A stretch of 64,000 nucleotides of DNA. Origin: Ulva prolifera. Lineage: Eukaryota > Chlorophyta > Ulvophyceae > Ulvales > Ulvaceae. Location: assembly GCA_023078555.1 (NCBI GenBank), contig CM041203.1:4135981-4199980 (forward strand), given 5' to 3'. This document shows positions 47,201 through 59,100 of this stretch, piece by piece. The position numbers were made by a program, and so were the translations under genes. Position 1 is the stretch's first letter, and each line of letters begins with the position of its first letter. Below the pieces are notes generated by a model. That model ran no database searches. It had not been told where the DNA came from and worked only from the letters and a program-made list of their open reading frames with translations.

Positions 47201-49035
47201 CAGCGTCTCCACAGAAGGGTTGGCCGATGAACCCTGCGCTTGCCTGGTGCCCTGCTGAGCCTCAGAACCGGGCGCAGCGGCCTTTAGGCGGCGGGAGAGG
47301 CCGTAGGTGAGGGGGAAGAGGGACGGGTGCACCAGGTCCAGCACCTGCACTGCTAGCCATGTGCTTGAAAGCCGCCCGCTGCGGCATGCAATCACGTACG
47401 ATGGGGTTCGGCTCGTGTCTGCCGCCGTACGCTCAGAGCATCAGCCGTGCGCACAACAGTAAACTCAATACAAGGCCGCTGCATACGACAGCCCTACCGG
47501 TGGGGCACAGGCGCCAGGAGCTCCATCACTGTGGGAAGGTTGAAGCGGTAAGCTGCAGGGCCACGCCCGACGCCTTGCGGCGGGTTGGCCGCGTGAGATA
47601 TGCACACATGCATGGACCTATCATTGGTGCCACAGTGGTATGCATATGCGTGTGTTCGCGCGTGGGACGCAGAGTGGAGCCGCAGCCTGTTGACACCGGG
47701 CGCTCGTGACCGGGTACGACTCGTAACTTAAGGAGTCATGCCGTTTCTTCTCTCTCCGTTGCACACACATGAGGCCAAGAACACCACACATGCACACGGC
47801 ATCAGCGCGATACGGCCACGAGTCCTTGGCACTGTGCGACGTACTCGGCGTTGTGCAGTGCTGTACTACCAGACACGTCATGTGATTGCCATGGCCGAGC
47901 GAGCTGCAGCTCCGGCAGCAGCATGCATGCCGCCTGGTGCCGGCCGCACCTGCTGCTCGGAGCCGGGGTGCCAGTCCTTCTGGTCGTCCGGGACGTCCCT
48001 GAGGGGCTGCAGGGCGGCGAGGAGCTGCTGCTGCAGGCCGCTGCCGAGGGCTGCGTCGCTCTCAAAGACGCCTGCCACGGGGGACGGCCGCACGCCATCG
48101 TCCCCACACTGCCAAGCTTGGTGCCTGAGCTGCTGCACGGAAAGCTAGCGGAAGTCAGGGACCCGGATGGCTGGCATGATGTCTCATATCATATGTGCTG
48201 CACAACGCAGCGGAGTCGTAGAAGTTGCGAGCAGAGGGAGTTTGCATATGATATTGTTGGCTTCTTGTGTGGTGCATGTATACCTACGTAGGTTTAGGGC
48301 AAGATGCACAACTGTCTGCATCCGCCTACTTTGTATGTGTGTGTTTCCCTCATTTGTGCACGTCCATGCATCACGGCCATGGCTATGGCCATGGCGAAAA
48401 GTCAGAAGGCCATCACCCGCAACCATAGCCTGGGCCAAGGTGTTGCTGCTACATCCGCTGCTACAAATATGCATCAGCTGCTACACATGGCGAGAACAAG
48501 GACCTGAATAACATTTCGACATAAAATCACTAACGACTTGGACACGAGGACTGCTGATATTGTTCTGAACGGCGTCAGAGCAGATGTTGACAGACACATA
48601 TTCTGCTGCGCAGATGTTCTGCTTCTTGTGAGCGCGCGTTCGCAGGGCAAGATTTCACAGTAACAAAGCATCAATGATACATCTGAGACTGGCTGTGAGA
48701 CACTCGGTCTGTGATGCCATGCGGACGTCGTTGGAGCGACGCGACCGAACTGGAGGGATCACCTGGACACCAAAGTCGAACATGTCGCTGCCCATGTCCT
48801 GCTGCAGCGCCTCCGTCTTCCAGCGTTCAACAATATCATCTTTGAAGACCTTTTCCCACCACAGAGGCTTCTCTCTGATCGCGCAAGTGAAGGTGTCAAG
48901 CTTCCGTTCGAGCGCAGTGCGGGCGTCGGGAAGCATCATCTCCTCCATCTCTTCTGGCTCGAATCGTGCCATGCTCACACTTTCCCCGTCCACGAAGGGA
49001 CTTGGGAACTTAGGAAGCGGCTCTACATCTGCCAT
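44229..49035 (-). CDS. DUF4246 family protein, copy 4
   Basis: Predicted exons are 49035-48763, 48132-47950, 47344-47185, 47016-46172, 45929-45737 and 44671-44229, giving 698 aa. It starts MADVEPLPKFPSPF. Hallmarks present: REKPLWWEKVF, FDFGVQ|QLRHQA, KDWHPGS, VHPSLFPLTYGLSRR, FQWLPAEVLV, SYVNNMHPERHAALY, WHVEGMENE, QHRVAPFRLAD and FLVDPKTRVLST. Intron 3 is only 168 bases. Introns 1 to 3 and the first ~500 bases upstream resemble copy 5, marking these as the youngest pair. The C-terminal exon carries DDDGTKLMYDMV, a variant shared with copy 5 (copies 1-3 and 6 have MYGM or MYAM). Likely the same oxygenase-like role as the other copies. Confidence 0.86.
45321..45394 (+). repeat. Dispersed repeat R1, copy e
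   Basis: GAGTAAATCTGGAGCCACCC...GACAGCTCCACAGAAACGG follows the order of copy b with more changes; it lies in intron 5 of copy 4. Confidence 0.55.
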
Positions 49036-49338
49036 TTTGTGTGCGTCACGTCTGTGGGGAGGAGGATGTCAGGACATCAGCATGGAGTCAGGCTAGCCCA
49101 CTCCAGTGCCTCCGGAATGTTGCGGAGATTGAAATTCTGATGTGTATGGTTGCGTGCAAGACATAACCTTGCGCTGGAAAGTAGGCAGGTACTTGCTCTG
49201 GTGACAGTGGCACTCCCGTTCGACAATCATGCCTTGATCCTGCCCCAAGCTTGTCGACCTGATTTCCGCCTTGAACGATGCATCGCGATGCATATCAGCT
49301 TTTACGCAACGTCAGCAGCTGCTGCCTCGTTCCTTCGT

Positions 49339-49347
49339 ATGAGTCAT
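49339..49347. promoter_or_regulatory. ATGAGTCAT bZIP-type palindrome upstream of DUF4246 copy 4
   Basis: 304 bases upstream of the ATG (49035), context CTTCGT-ATGAGTCAT-CTGATGATCC; flank shared with copy 5. Confidence 0.65.
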
Positions 49348-49569
49348 CTGATGATCCAGGTGATGCGCTCGAAATACATGTCTACATGTAGCCACGATGG
49401 CTGAGCAAGCACGTTAATCGACGCCAGGTCTAGCGATTGCTACCTTCCGCAGAAGTTTTGAAGAAGAAGTACAGCAAACGTGTGATGGCCTGACCGTTGC
49501 ATGCACGTACACCTGCGATGTTGGGTTTGTGCCCAATGCATGGCGAGGAGTGCGCTGCAACAGGCTTGC

Positions 49570-49645
49570 CATGCATACATGTATTTACAAAGGACAGAGG
49601 CCGGGCATCGGGCCGCTGCTAGGAATCCATTCGCAAATCCATACA
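49570..49645 (+). repeat. Dispersed repeat R2, uninterrupted copy
   Basis: TTTACAAAGGACAGAGGCCGGGCAT continues directly into CGGGCCGCTGCTAGGAATCC. The copy at 23735-23985 is split by ~182 extra bases. Confidence 0.7.
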
Positions 49646-50696
49646 TGTATGCATGATGTCCAAGGGGGGTGCACCGAGTTCCAAGTGCAGCCACATGGTG
49701 GCTAATCCAGCCCAATAAAACGCTGTCACGTATGTGATTCTATGTCATCTGCGCCGGGATAGCGCCGTCGCCGCTTCAAGTTGATCAAGTCAATCTTGCG
49801 ATTCGCAGGTGGGTGGTATCTAGCCACATGTGTGCCTGCAGCTGTGGGCGGCCAGCAGGGGAAGGCCGTGCGGGCTCCGGGACTCCACTGTAGCTAGTGG
49901 CACCTGTCATGCATGGAGGGTGGTCGGCCTCGCCTAGGGTTTGCCCTTTGCAACCGCACACGCGCTGGTTCCTCGGACAGCCCCGTCGTGCGGCTGCCCA
50001 AGGCTGGGACCTCCTAGTGCTATGTCTAGAGATATGGGGAGGGCATGGCGTCAAGGCCAAACTCACGCGGTATTGGACTCACAACATGCATGGCGGCCTG
50101 CACTGCCCGCCAGTGTGCAGAATGTGTGTAACTATGCATGATTACATACCTGCACCCGTTTGAACATTGACAACTCCATGATCCGCGGGATTGAAAGCGG
50201 CATCCAGCTACGTGCCGTCGCAGACTCTGACTTGCGCCACACTATGCAACAACACGAGCCGCATCTGCGAGAGGGCACGGGTGTATTGCACAACACCCGG
50301 GGCCCCAGCACCACCACCGACACCATCAGCATACACGACAAACATTCTACAGCTCATGTATGTCTGCCACGGCGGACTCCATGGAGCTGGCCAGCTTCCG
50401 GCCGTACGGACCGAGGCTTGGGCGTCCGCAGGTCAGCCCATGGCGTGGCCAATGTCTTTCTTCCTGCTGGTCGCTCAACCCAAACGCCCGCCTCATCCGG
50501 GAAGTCCCGTTGTGGGATCACCCCCTCCTCCACCGTTGGACTGTGTCTTGTGTTGACTCTGCGTCCGAGATTTGCAGCAGGTGGCACTCCTCTGGGAACC
50601 CCATCTCTTCATCAATCAATGCGAGAGGGGGTGCATGACCGGCCACAGACATGCCTCCGGCATCAATGCTCCACCTCGAACAATTCACCACCCCCA

Positions 50697-53600
50697 TCAA
50701 TGCTCGCAGAGGGAAAATTCCCGTTCAAAGAGGTTCTCATTCAGTTCGCTCACAGCCGCGCTGCGCTCCGCCATCAGCTCCAGCCGCAGCTCCTTGGCCC
50801 GTGCCAGGGACACCGGGAACTCCCGCACCGTGTCCAGCCTCTCCTTTACCTCCTCCGGCACCAGGCTCCCAAGCCGTGACTCTGCATCGTGCCACTCCAT
50901 CTGCTGCGGCGGCACGTCCCGCGTTGACATCACGCGCTTCTTGGGGTCGACCAGGAAGGCGACGGCGATGGTGCGGCGGCCGGGGCGGGAGGCGTCCGCG
51001 AGGCGGAACGGCGCGACGCGGTGCTGGAAGGCGTTGGGCCAGCACAGCATGCGGCCCGGCGCGCACAGCACGGACCCCAGCGCCTCGTTCATCGGCCCGT
51101 CTCTGACCATGTCGTACATCCGCTCGGTGCCATCATCATCTGCACAGGAGCGCGACAGCTCAGACCACAGCAAGTGGTATGAAAACATACGCACAAAACC
51201 GTCCTCATATTTGAAACGATTCAACATGAGTCAGTGAGGCTGACAGAGGATGGTGTGCGTGCTGTGGCTGGGAACAGGGCTTTGCTATGAGTGTTGGGAC
51301 GGCTTGCGGCAGTTTCAGGGCAGCCATCTAGACGTCAGACCTACATATCTGGACAAGGTTCTAGCAGTCATGTGCACAATCAGATGATCAGACCCCCCGG
51401 TGGACCCAACGCTGCTGACAGGCACGACACGGAGCTGCCCCTCTCGTCCTCACAAGCACCGCCAGACAGGATACATGGGTGCCAGCCTCGCAGAGCTGCG
51501 GCGTGAGAAGCTGCTTTTGCTTGATTGTTTTCAACAGCATTAGGAGTACCAAAGGCGGAAGGCCGCACCGTTCTGCTCGTAGTCGGGGTCGGCGACCATG
51601 GTGCGGAAGTGGAGGCGGCTGTCGGAGATGTTGTCGGCGGCGAGGTAGGCGATGCAGGAGGCCGCGATGGCCTCGTTCTCCATGCCTTCCACATGCCACA
51701 CCCCGCCACCGTACTCCGGCCGCTCCGGCGTCAGCACGATCTCTGCATACTTCACTATCACCTGCACCGCGATCGTGCACATGTGAATTTGAGGTAGCCG
51801 CACCGGCAGGCTGCTGCAGAGTGGCTGCGTGAGGGACCGCTCATTCGGCAGAGATTCTCGTGCTGTGTCTGTCTCCCCCCGGCTACTCTTCTGTAACACA
51901 TGACTTTGGGATTGCATCACCGGCTACCTGTCACTCGGAGCAAGCAGCTACATGGACTTGCTGTTGTCTTCATCGTATGTACGTGTACATGGGTCCAATA
52001 TTGGGTATAATATCTAAGATTAATGGCCGCCATCGCACAACATGCATATCGCAATTAGGGCGATCACAACCGTTTCTCAGACTCTCCGTTTGTGAGGGCT
52101 GTCACAGAAACTGTCACAACCACACAGCCCCGGCAATCTCATTGGTGAGCATGATCTCCCGCAGCAGTGCATCGGCGGCATGCAGGGGATGAAGCCCAGC
52201 GCACCTGCAGGTTGCGGCCTCGCAGATCGACGCGCGGCGGCGGCGGCAGCGGCTCAAACTCGTCGGGCAGCCATGGCCCAGCCCACACCCGCCGCTCCTG
52301 CAACAGGTCGTACAGAGCGGAATGCTTCATCTGCAATACTCCCTCAGGCAACTCGCTGTCATCTGGGACACTAGCGCTCTGATCAGCCGCAGGCTCTGGC
52401 CCCTCCGCACCAGCGCCGTCCTCAGCCACGATGTCGACATCCATTACTACCCCGACGCCATCAGCCTCAGCCGGGGCCTCCCCAGGCACGGCTGACGGAT
52501 GAGCCTCGGTGTGCTGCACCTGATTGTGCTGCGCCGCAGCATGCTCAGCATGCCACTGGCGCAGCAGCCGCTCTGCCTCCCCGGACGCCTTCATGTCCTC
52601 CCACAGCTCCTCCTTGCTGGCAGGGGACCACCACTCGTCGTTGTCGCCCGATACGATGAACACCCGCTGAGGCCGCTGTGCTGCGGCGGACAGGGTGCGC
52701 GCGAGGAGGGGCAGCATGCGGCCGAGGAGGCGCGCGGTCGCAGCGTACAGCGCGGCGTGGCGCTCGGGGTGCATGTTGTTCACGTACGAGTCAAACACGA
52801 CTCTGCCGTCCGCGCCGACGAGCACCTCCGCCGGTAGCCACTGGAATTTCGCGGACGTGTACTCTGTGCGTTGGGGGGCCTCGCTGGCGGCGATGAGCTC
52901 GCCCGCGCCCATTCGTGTCTTCCACCCGCCGAATCCTGGTGAGAAGCACGTCTCTGCCTGTGCGACGATCGCAGCGACTTCTTCGCAGGTGCGTCCGGCC
53001 AGGGTCCCTGCATCGTTGCCGGCGGCTTCAGGGACACCATGTGCGCTACTTCTGGGGCCATCTGCATCGGCACCAGCAGGAGCTAATGCATGCGTGAGTG
53101 CCGGGGTGGCCCCACTACTGGCTGCAGCAGCTGTGGTGGCACAGGCGAGCGTAGAATGCGTGACAGCGCAGAGCAGCTGATTACAGCACGTTCAGACTGC
53201 GAATGAGGACGTGAATGCGTGAAAGTGCACCCCGGTTGACTACCTCCGGGTCGAACCGCGGATGAGAACGCATGCATGTGGGCCAGATTGTTGATGGCCG
53301 CAAGAGAGGCGCGCGTGGGCGCGCACTGAGCTCTTTATAACACTGGATGCATGCACCAGGTATGTATGCACCAGGTATGCAGTGCAGCGCATGTCTCAGG
53401 TGGATGCGTGTAAAGTAAAGCTGTGAGGCGACGAGAGCAGACCTGATGCTGCAGCGGTCGGCGTTGGCGTTGCGGGATCGGCCGATGAAGCCCGCGCTTG
53501 CCCAGTGCCCTGCTGAGCCTCAGAACCGGGCGCAGCGGCCTTGAGGCGGCGGGAGAGGCCGTAGGTGAGGGGGAAGAGGGACGGGTGCACCAGGTCCAGC

Positions 53601-54828
53601 ACCTGCACTGCCAGGCCTCGTGCTTGCAACCATGAGAGCCTCGCCGCGTGGCGCATAGTTACGGGAAAGTGGATGTCCTTGCAGCTTGCATGTCCCCTTG
53701 CACCTAGAGTGTCGCCCGCGTGCCCTAGGCTGGGCTCGTTGATAAATCACAGCCGAGTGCGTGCAGCATGCATGCAGTGGTGGCCGCACCTGCTGCTCGG
53801 AGCCGGGGTGCCAGTCCTTCTGGTCGTCTGGGACGTCCCTGAGGGGCTGCAGGGCGGCGAGGAGCTGCTGCTGAAGGCCGCTGCCGAGGGCTGCGTCGCT
53901 CTCAAAGACGCCTGCCACGGGGGCCGGCCGCACGCCGTCGTCCCCACACTGCCGAGCTTGGTGCCTGAGCTGCTGCATGGCCGATCATGGGTTGGTCTGC
54001 ATGACATGCTCCACCGCACAGCCAATTGACTCAAGACTGAAGTCGCATGGCTGGCCAGAGGCTGAGATATCTGAAATATTTGCCAGCTTGTTTGCACGTT
54101 GCAGCAAGAATTGTCGGACGCTTCTGTGGCACATGTGAATGCAAGGCAATGTTCACAACTGCCTGTACCCGCCTTGCGTTTGTGGTTTAGTTCTTCACCG
54201 GTTCCCATTCACTGCAAAAAGTCTATAATGCGGAACCACAACCTGAAGCACATTGATGCAGCATCATCTCCTGCTATCACACATGGCCAAGATAGAACTA
54301 CGGGTAGGGCTGGGCCATAAACACGTTCACGTATCAGAAATGAAGTTGACTTTTGCCTTCATCGACGTCCAAGCAAGTCTTTGGCATACGTGTGACAAAC
54401 AGATGACCTGTGTGCAGATCTGTACGTGTTGTGAGCCCACGACTACAGGGCAACATCAAATCAACGATGCGTGCATGAAGCATCTCGGACTGGCTGTGAT
54501 GAGACTTGTTCTGCGATGCCATGCGACAAACGTCTCTCGATGGGAAGGTTCATGCCTGGAGACCAAAATCGAACATGTCGCTGTCCAGTTCCTGCTGCAA
54601 TGCTTCCGTCTTCCAATGTCCTACGACATCATCTTTGAAGACCTTCTCCCACCAAAAGGGCTTCTCTCTGATCGCGCAAGTGAAGGCGTCAAGCTCCCGT
54701 TCGAGCGCAGTGCGGGCCTCAGGAAGGACCATCTGCTCCACCTCTTCGGGCATGTATCGTGCCATTCTCACAGTTTCCCCGTCCACGAATGGGCTGGGGA
54801 ACACAGGAAGAGGTTCAAAAACTGCCAT
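50697..54828 (-). CDS. DUF4246 family protein, copy 5
   Basis: Predicted exons are 54828-54556, 53972-53790, 53602-53443, 53121-52205, 51761-51569 and 51139-50697, giving 722 aa. Intron 1 begins with GC (CTCCAG|GCATGA) where all other copies have GT; the 273-bp exon length and the phase show it is the same junction. Hallmarks kept: REKPFWWEKVF, FDFGLQ|QLRHQA, KDWHPGS, VHPSLFPLTYGLSRR, FQWLPAEVLV, SYVNNMHPERHAALY, WHVEGMENE, QHRVAPFRLAD and FLVDPKKRVMST. In exon 4 the otherwise invariant LLERTLS is LLARTLS. It is sister to copy 4 by upstream and intron similarity. If the GC donor is not spliced, the protein would stop after exon 1, so expression data matter here. Confidence 0.82.
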
Positions 54829-56118
54829 CTTCCTGGCGTCACGTCCGTGTTGAGCTGGGCGTCAGGACATCCGCATGCAGCCAAGTAAGCCAACTCCAGC
54901 GCCTCCAAATTGCTACGGAGGTTGGAAGTCTGACGCGTATGCTTGCGTCCACAAACAGGTTCTTGCGCGCATTCTGCTGGCGAGACGGTGAGCCCTTTCT
55001 AGCTACTGGCCGTCCCGTTGGACGCTCATGCCTGCGAGCTCGCGAGGTCCTGCCCCAAACTTGTCGAGCTGATCTCCGACTTAAGAGGCACTTATACTGT
55101 ACGCAGCGTCAGCAGCTGCCGCTTTGCTCCACCGTATGAGTCATCCGATGGTTCAGCTGCAGGTGATGCGCTCCAAGTGCGTCTCTATTCGCAGCTAGAT
55201 ACGACGGCTTAGCAAGCATGTTGATGGACACCGGTGCTTGCTTCCACCGCGGACAACGCCTGTACAAAGTAAAAAGCGAGTCTGTGATGGCCTGACCACG
55301 ACATGCACATGCACCTTCTTCTGCCCATGCATGGCCAGGAGTGCGCTGCCACCGTTGCGTGATGGCCGTGCTGCACCGAGATTCAGGACTTCCCATGGTG
55401 GCTGTGGTAGCATGCAAGAATGCTCGGACATCCTTTCATCCATGCGCATCTATGTTTCCGTTGCTGTCGCGATGTGACAGCGTCGCCACCTGGTAGAGAT
55501 ACTTCATGATTCATGCCCTCAACAATATTGTACGTAGCAGTTGAGCCTCCGGCACGGGCGGCGGCATGCTGCAGGCCCGGCCGGTTGCGCCGCAGTGCGC
55601 TTGCTAGGTGCCGACTGTGATGGGCACTCGCCACAGCCGGCACCTGCCGAGGAGGGTTGCTTGTCGAACCCGAAGGTGCCCCTTCCGTGTGTGCGCAGTG
55701 GGGCAGTCATGCAGGTGTCTTACAAAGACTCGGCCCCCTAGACGCCACCTCCTGTTGAACTTCGCCACCCGCATGCTCGTCTCTGCCTGGCACGCTGTGT
55801 GGGTGGTGGCTGCATGGCCTGTGGTGATGCCCACAGCCGGCACAACCCTGACGTGGCCGCGGGTGCGGGCTTTGGGCGGGGAGGGCTGTGCGGAAGGGTC
55901 TGAGGAACTGCGGACGTGTGCGGGGATTCGCGAGGGTCTGGGGGCTGCAGCCCCCTACAGTGAGGAGGCCCAGTCTGGCACTTTCATGTTGGGCCGCCTC
56001 GGACGCGGCTGTCGTGGGTCAGCTTGTGGGGGGGTGTGCAGGTGGGTGTACGCAAACAAGACGGTGTGTGTGCGCATGTACTGCAACCCTACGTGCGTAG
56101 CAGTACCGCAGCGCTGCC
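54829..56118. other. Spacer between DUF4246 copies 5 and 6
   Basis: The right flank of copy 5 (to about 55345) is the duplicate of the copy 4 upstream region. About 55850-56100 is G/T-rich, like the 25.5 kb tract. No gene recognised. Confidence 0.45.
55136..55144. promoter_or_regulatory. ATGAGTCAT bZIP-type palindrome upstream of DUF4246 copy 5
   Basis: 308 bases upstream of the ATG (54828), context CACCGT-ATGAGTCAT-CCGATGG; equivalent to the copy 4 site. Confidence 0.65.
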
Positions 56119-59100
56119 TCAGTGCTCACACAGTGAGAAGACACGCTCATAGATCTCCTCATTCGCCGACTCGACGGCCGCGCTGCGCTCCGCCATCAGC
56201 TCCAGCCGCAGCTCCTGGGCCCGCGCAAGAGACACCGGGAACTCCCTCACCGCGTCAAGCCTCTCCTTGACTTCCTCCGGCACCAGGCTCCCCAGCCGCG
56301 ACTCCGCATCGTGCCACTCCATTTGCTGCGGCGGCACATCCCGCGTCGAGAGCACCCGCGTGGTTGGGTCGACCAGAAATGCGACAGCGACGGTCCGGCG
56401 GCCGGGGCGGGAGGCGTCTGCGAGGCGGAAGGGTGCGACGCGGTGCTGGAAGACGTTGGGCCAGCACAGCATGCGGCCCGGCGCGCACAGCACGGACCCC
56501 AGCGGCTCGTTTACGGGCTCCTCGTCCACCATGCCGTACATGTTCTCCACACCATCCCAGTCTGCATGCATGCAAACAATGCGCTTGGTGTCACAGCGAC
56601 TCCCATAAGGGATATGGAGGCGGCGGTCGAGGCACCAGCGAGGGATGTGCACACCGTTCTGATTATATTCGGGGTTCTCCACCATCGTGCGGAAGTGGAT
56701 GCGGCTCTCAGATATGTTGTCGGCGGCGAGGTAGGCGATGCAGGAGGCCGCAATAGCCTCATTCTCCATGCCCTCCACGTGCCACACCCCGCCCCCATAC
56801 TCCGGCCGCTCCGGCGTCAGCACTATCTCTGCATATTTCACAATCACCTGCACAGCGCTGCTCCGCATGGGCTCTGTCAGCCTGGCCGGTGAGGCGACGT
56901 GCAGCTGGGCTCATCACCATGCAATCCTCCTAGTAATACTAGGCTAATATCATCCTGCCATCCTACCGTGCCTGTCGGCCCCATCACAAGCTTCGCACCC
57001 AGCTGCCGTGCGCACGCGGGGCCCGTCTGCGCCAGACCGGCCGTGTCCAGTAGGTGCAGTGATAGCGGCCTACCTAGGTACTTCGACTCGCAGGTACCAC
57101 ACGCACACCTCGCAGCCCGCACTGCCGGCTCCTGCCCATGCACAGGCATATGCGCGTTGCTGGCAACGCATTGGCGTCGTCCAACGCCCGCTCACGTATG
57201 CAGTGTAGACGACATCAGCCGCAGAGTCCCGAATTCCATTTACGATTGAAATCACGCCAGAACTGCCCGTCCACTTGATCCACTGATGTCTGCCAGGTCT
57301 ACGTGCCGAGCGAGACGATGCTCGAAAGTAAAGATGCTGCCGTAGAGACGCACCTGGAGGTTGCGGCCCTTCAGGTTGACAGCAGGGGGGCCCTCCGGCG
57401 GCTCGTACGCGGCCGGCAGCTCCGGCCCGACCCACCGCCGCCGCTCCCGCAGTAGTTCCCACAGGTCGTCCTCGTCCAACACGTCGTCCGGGGCCGCCGC
57501 AAGCGCGCCGGTCTCCAGCATCTCCCCGGAAGCCTTCAGGGCCGCGACCAGGTCGCCTTGCGATTGCAGGTCCCACTTGTCCTCTGTGTCTCCCTCTTTC
57601 ACGACCCGCTCTGGCCGCTGTGCGGCAAGGGAGAGGGTGCGCTCGAGGAGGGGCAGCATGCGGCCGAGGAGGCGCGCGGTCGCAGCGTACAGCGCGGCGT
57701 GGCGCTCGGGGTGCATGTTGTTCACGTACGAGTCAAACACGACGCGGCCGGCGTTGTCCACAAGCACCTCCGCCGGTAGCCACTGCAACTTGGCCGACGT
57801 GAAAAAGCCCTCGTCTGGCGCTTCGGACGTGGGGATGATGTCGCCGGCGCCCATGCATGCTCTCCACGCATCGAATTCCTGCGTCTTCCATGTGGAGCCA
57901 GCTGATGCTGCGTCATCCGGAGCAGGGGGCGCCGCGCCACTGTCAGTCTCGGGCCCATCAGTTCGAGAATGTGCTGTGCTTGAGTGCACATTCAGGGAGG
58001 CGGGATGAGGGCCTTCATCGGCTGCGGAGGCGGCGTTTGCTGCGGACTTGGACGATAACAGTGAGAGCTCCTGTATCCCCGTGTGGTCCTTTGTAGAAGC
58101 AGAGGGCTGCGGCTCACATCTATCAGCAGGTTCTGCCGCCACCATTCGCCTGGATAGACCATAGACGAGGGGGAAGAGGGACGGGTGAATGAGGTCCAGC
58201 ACCTGTGTGGCATGGTGGTTGTATTCACTGTAGCCGTGGCTGCTGACAGCATTGCAGCTTGGGGGCGCCACTGCCAGAGCAGCATGCAAAAACAGACAGC
58301 ATATGGCATCCACAGGAAGTCAAAATTGGTGTCCCTGGTATTTTGTTCTAGATCTGTGTGGCAATCACAGACAAATTTTGCTGTATTCAGCTGGGCGAGG
58401 AGGCCCTCGTTCGAATTCACTCAGGCGATTGCCTTTCACATGACTGGCACCAGCAGTGTTGATTATCCGAACGTCAGTAGCAAGCATGCCTGCTTTTTGG
58501 ATCCCGGATGCCAGTCTTTCTCAGTCTCTGGGATATCCTTCAGTGGCTGTAGGGCATCAATCAGTGACTGTGATAGGTCAGTATCTAGCAAGCTGTCGCT
58601 TTGGAACACCCCCCAGACTGCTGATGGCACGACTCCATCGCCGACAAAGTGGGTGGCTTGATGCCGTAGCTGCTGCAAGAGCACAGGCTGGTCATTGCGA
58701 CAAAGGTATGCTTGGACCTTCGCGTGCTCTTGTACCTTGCCCGCGTGTCAGTAGCAAACTACGCGCCAAAAAATTCAAGACAATGTTCAGCAAATTTGGA
58801 GGGGTGTCCGACATGTCGCTGTCTCTCAACGGGTCATATTGCCTACTTGCTCCCGACTACCGAAGCGTAGAAGCAATTCATGACTCTGAAACACGGCATT
58901 CACGGTTCGTCCTGGATCATCTCGATACACTGCAGCATTTGCAGAGTAAGGTACACGTTCGGCCGTGGTGTGCACCTGCAGAGCGAACTCGAACATCGGA
59001 GCACTGATGTGCTGGTCCTTTGCTTCCCCTCGCCATCGGGAAACAATAGCTTCGTCATTGACCTTCTGCCACCAGCAAAGCTTCTCTCTCACAGCTCCAG

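Larger units (their letters stand above)
49036..50696. other. Spacer between DUF4246 copies 4 and 5
   Basis: 49036-49560 aligns with 54829-55345 upstream of copy 5. The uninterrupted form of repeat R2 is at 49570-49645. I see no gene; frames at 50160-50640 have no recognisable features. Confidence 0.45.
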
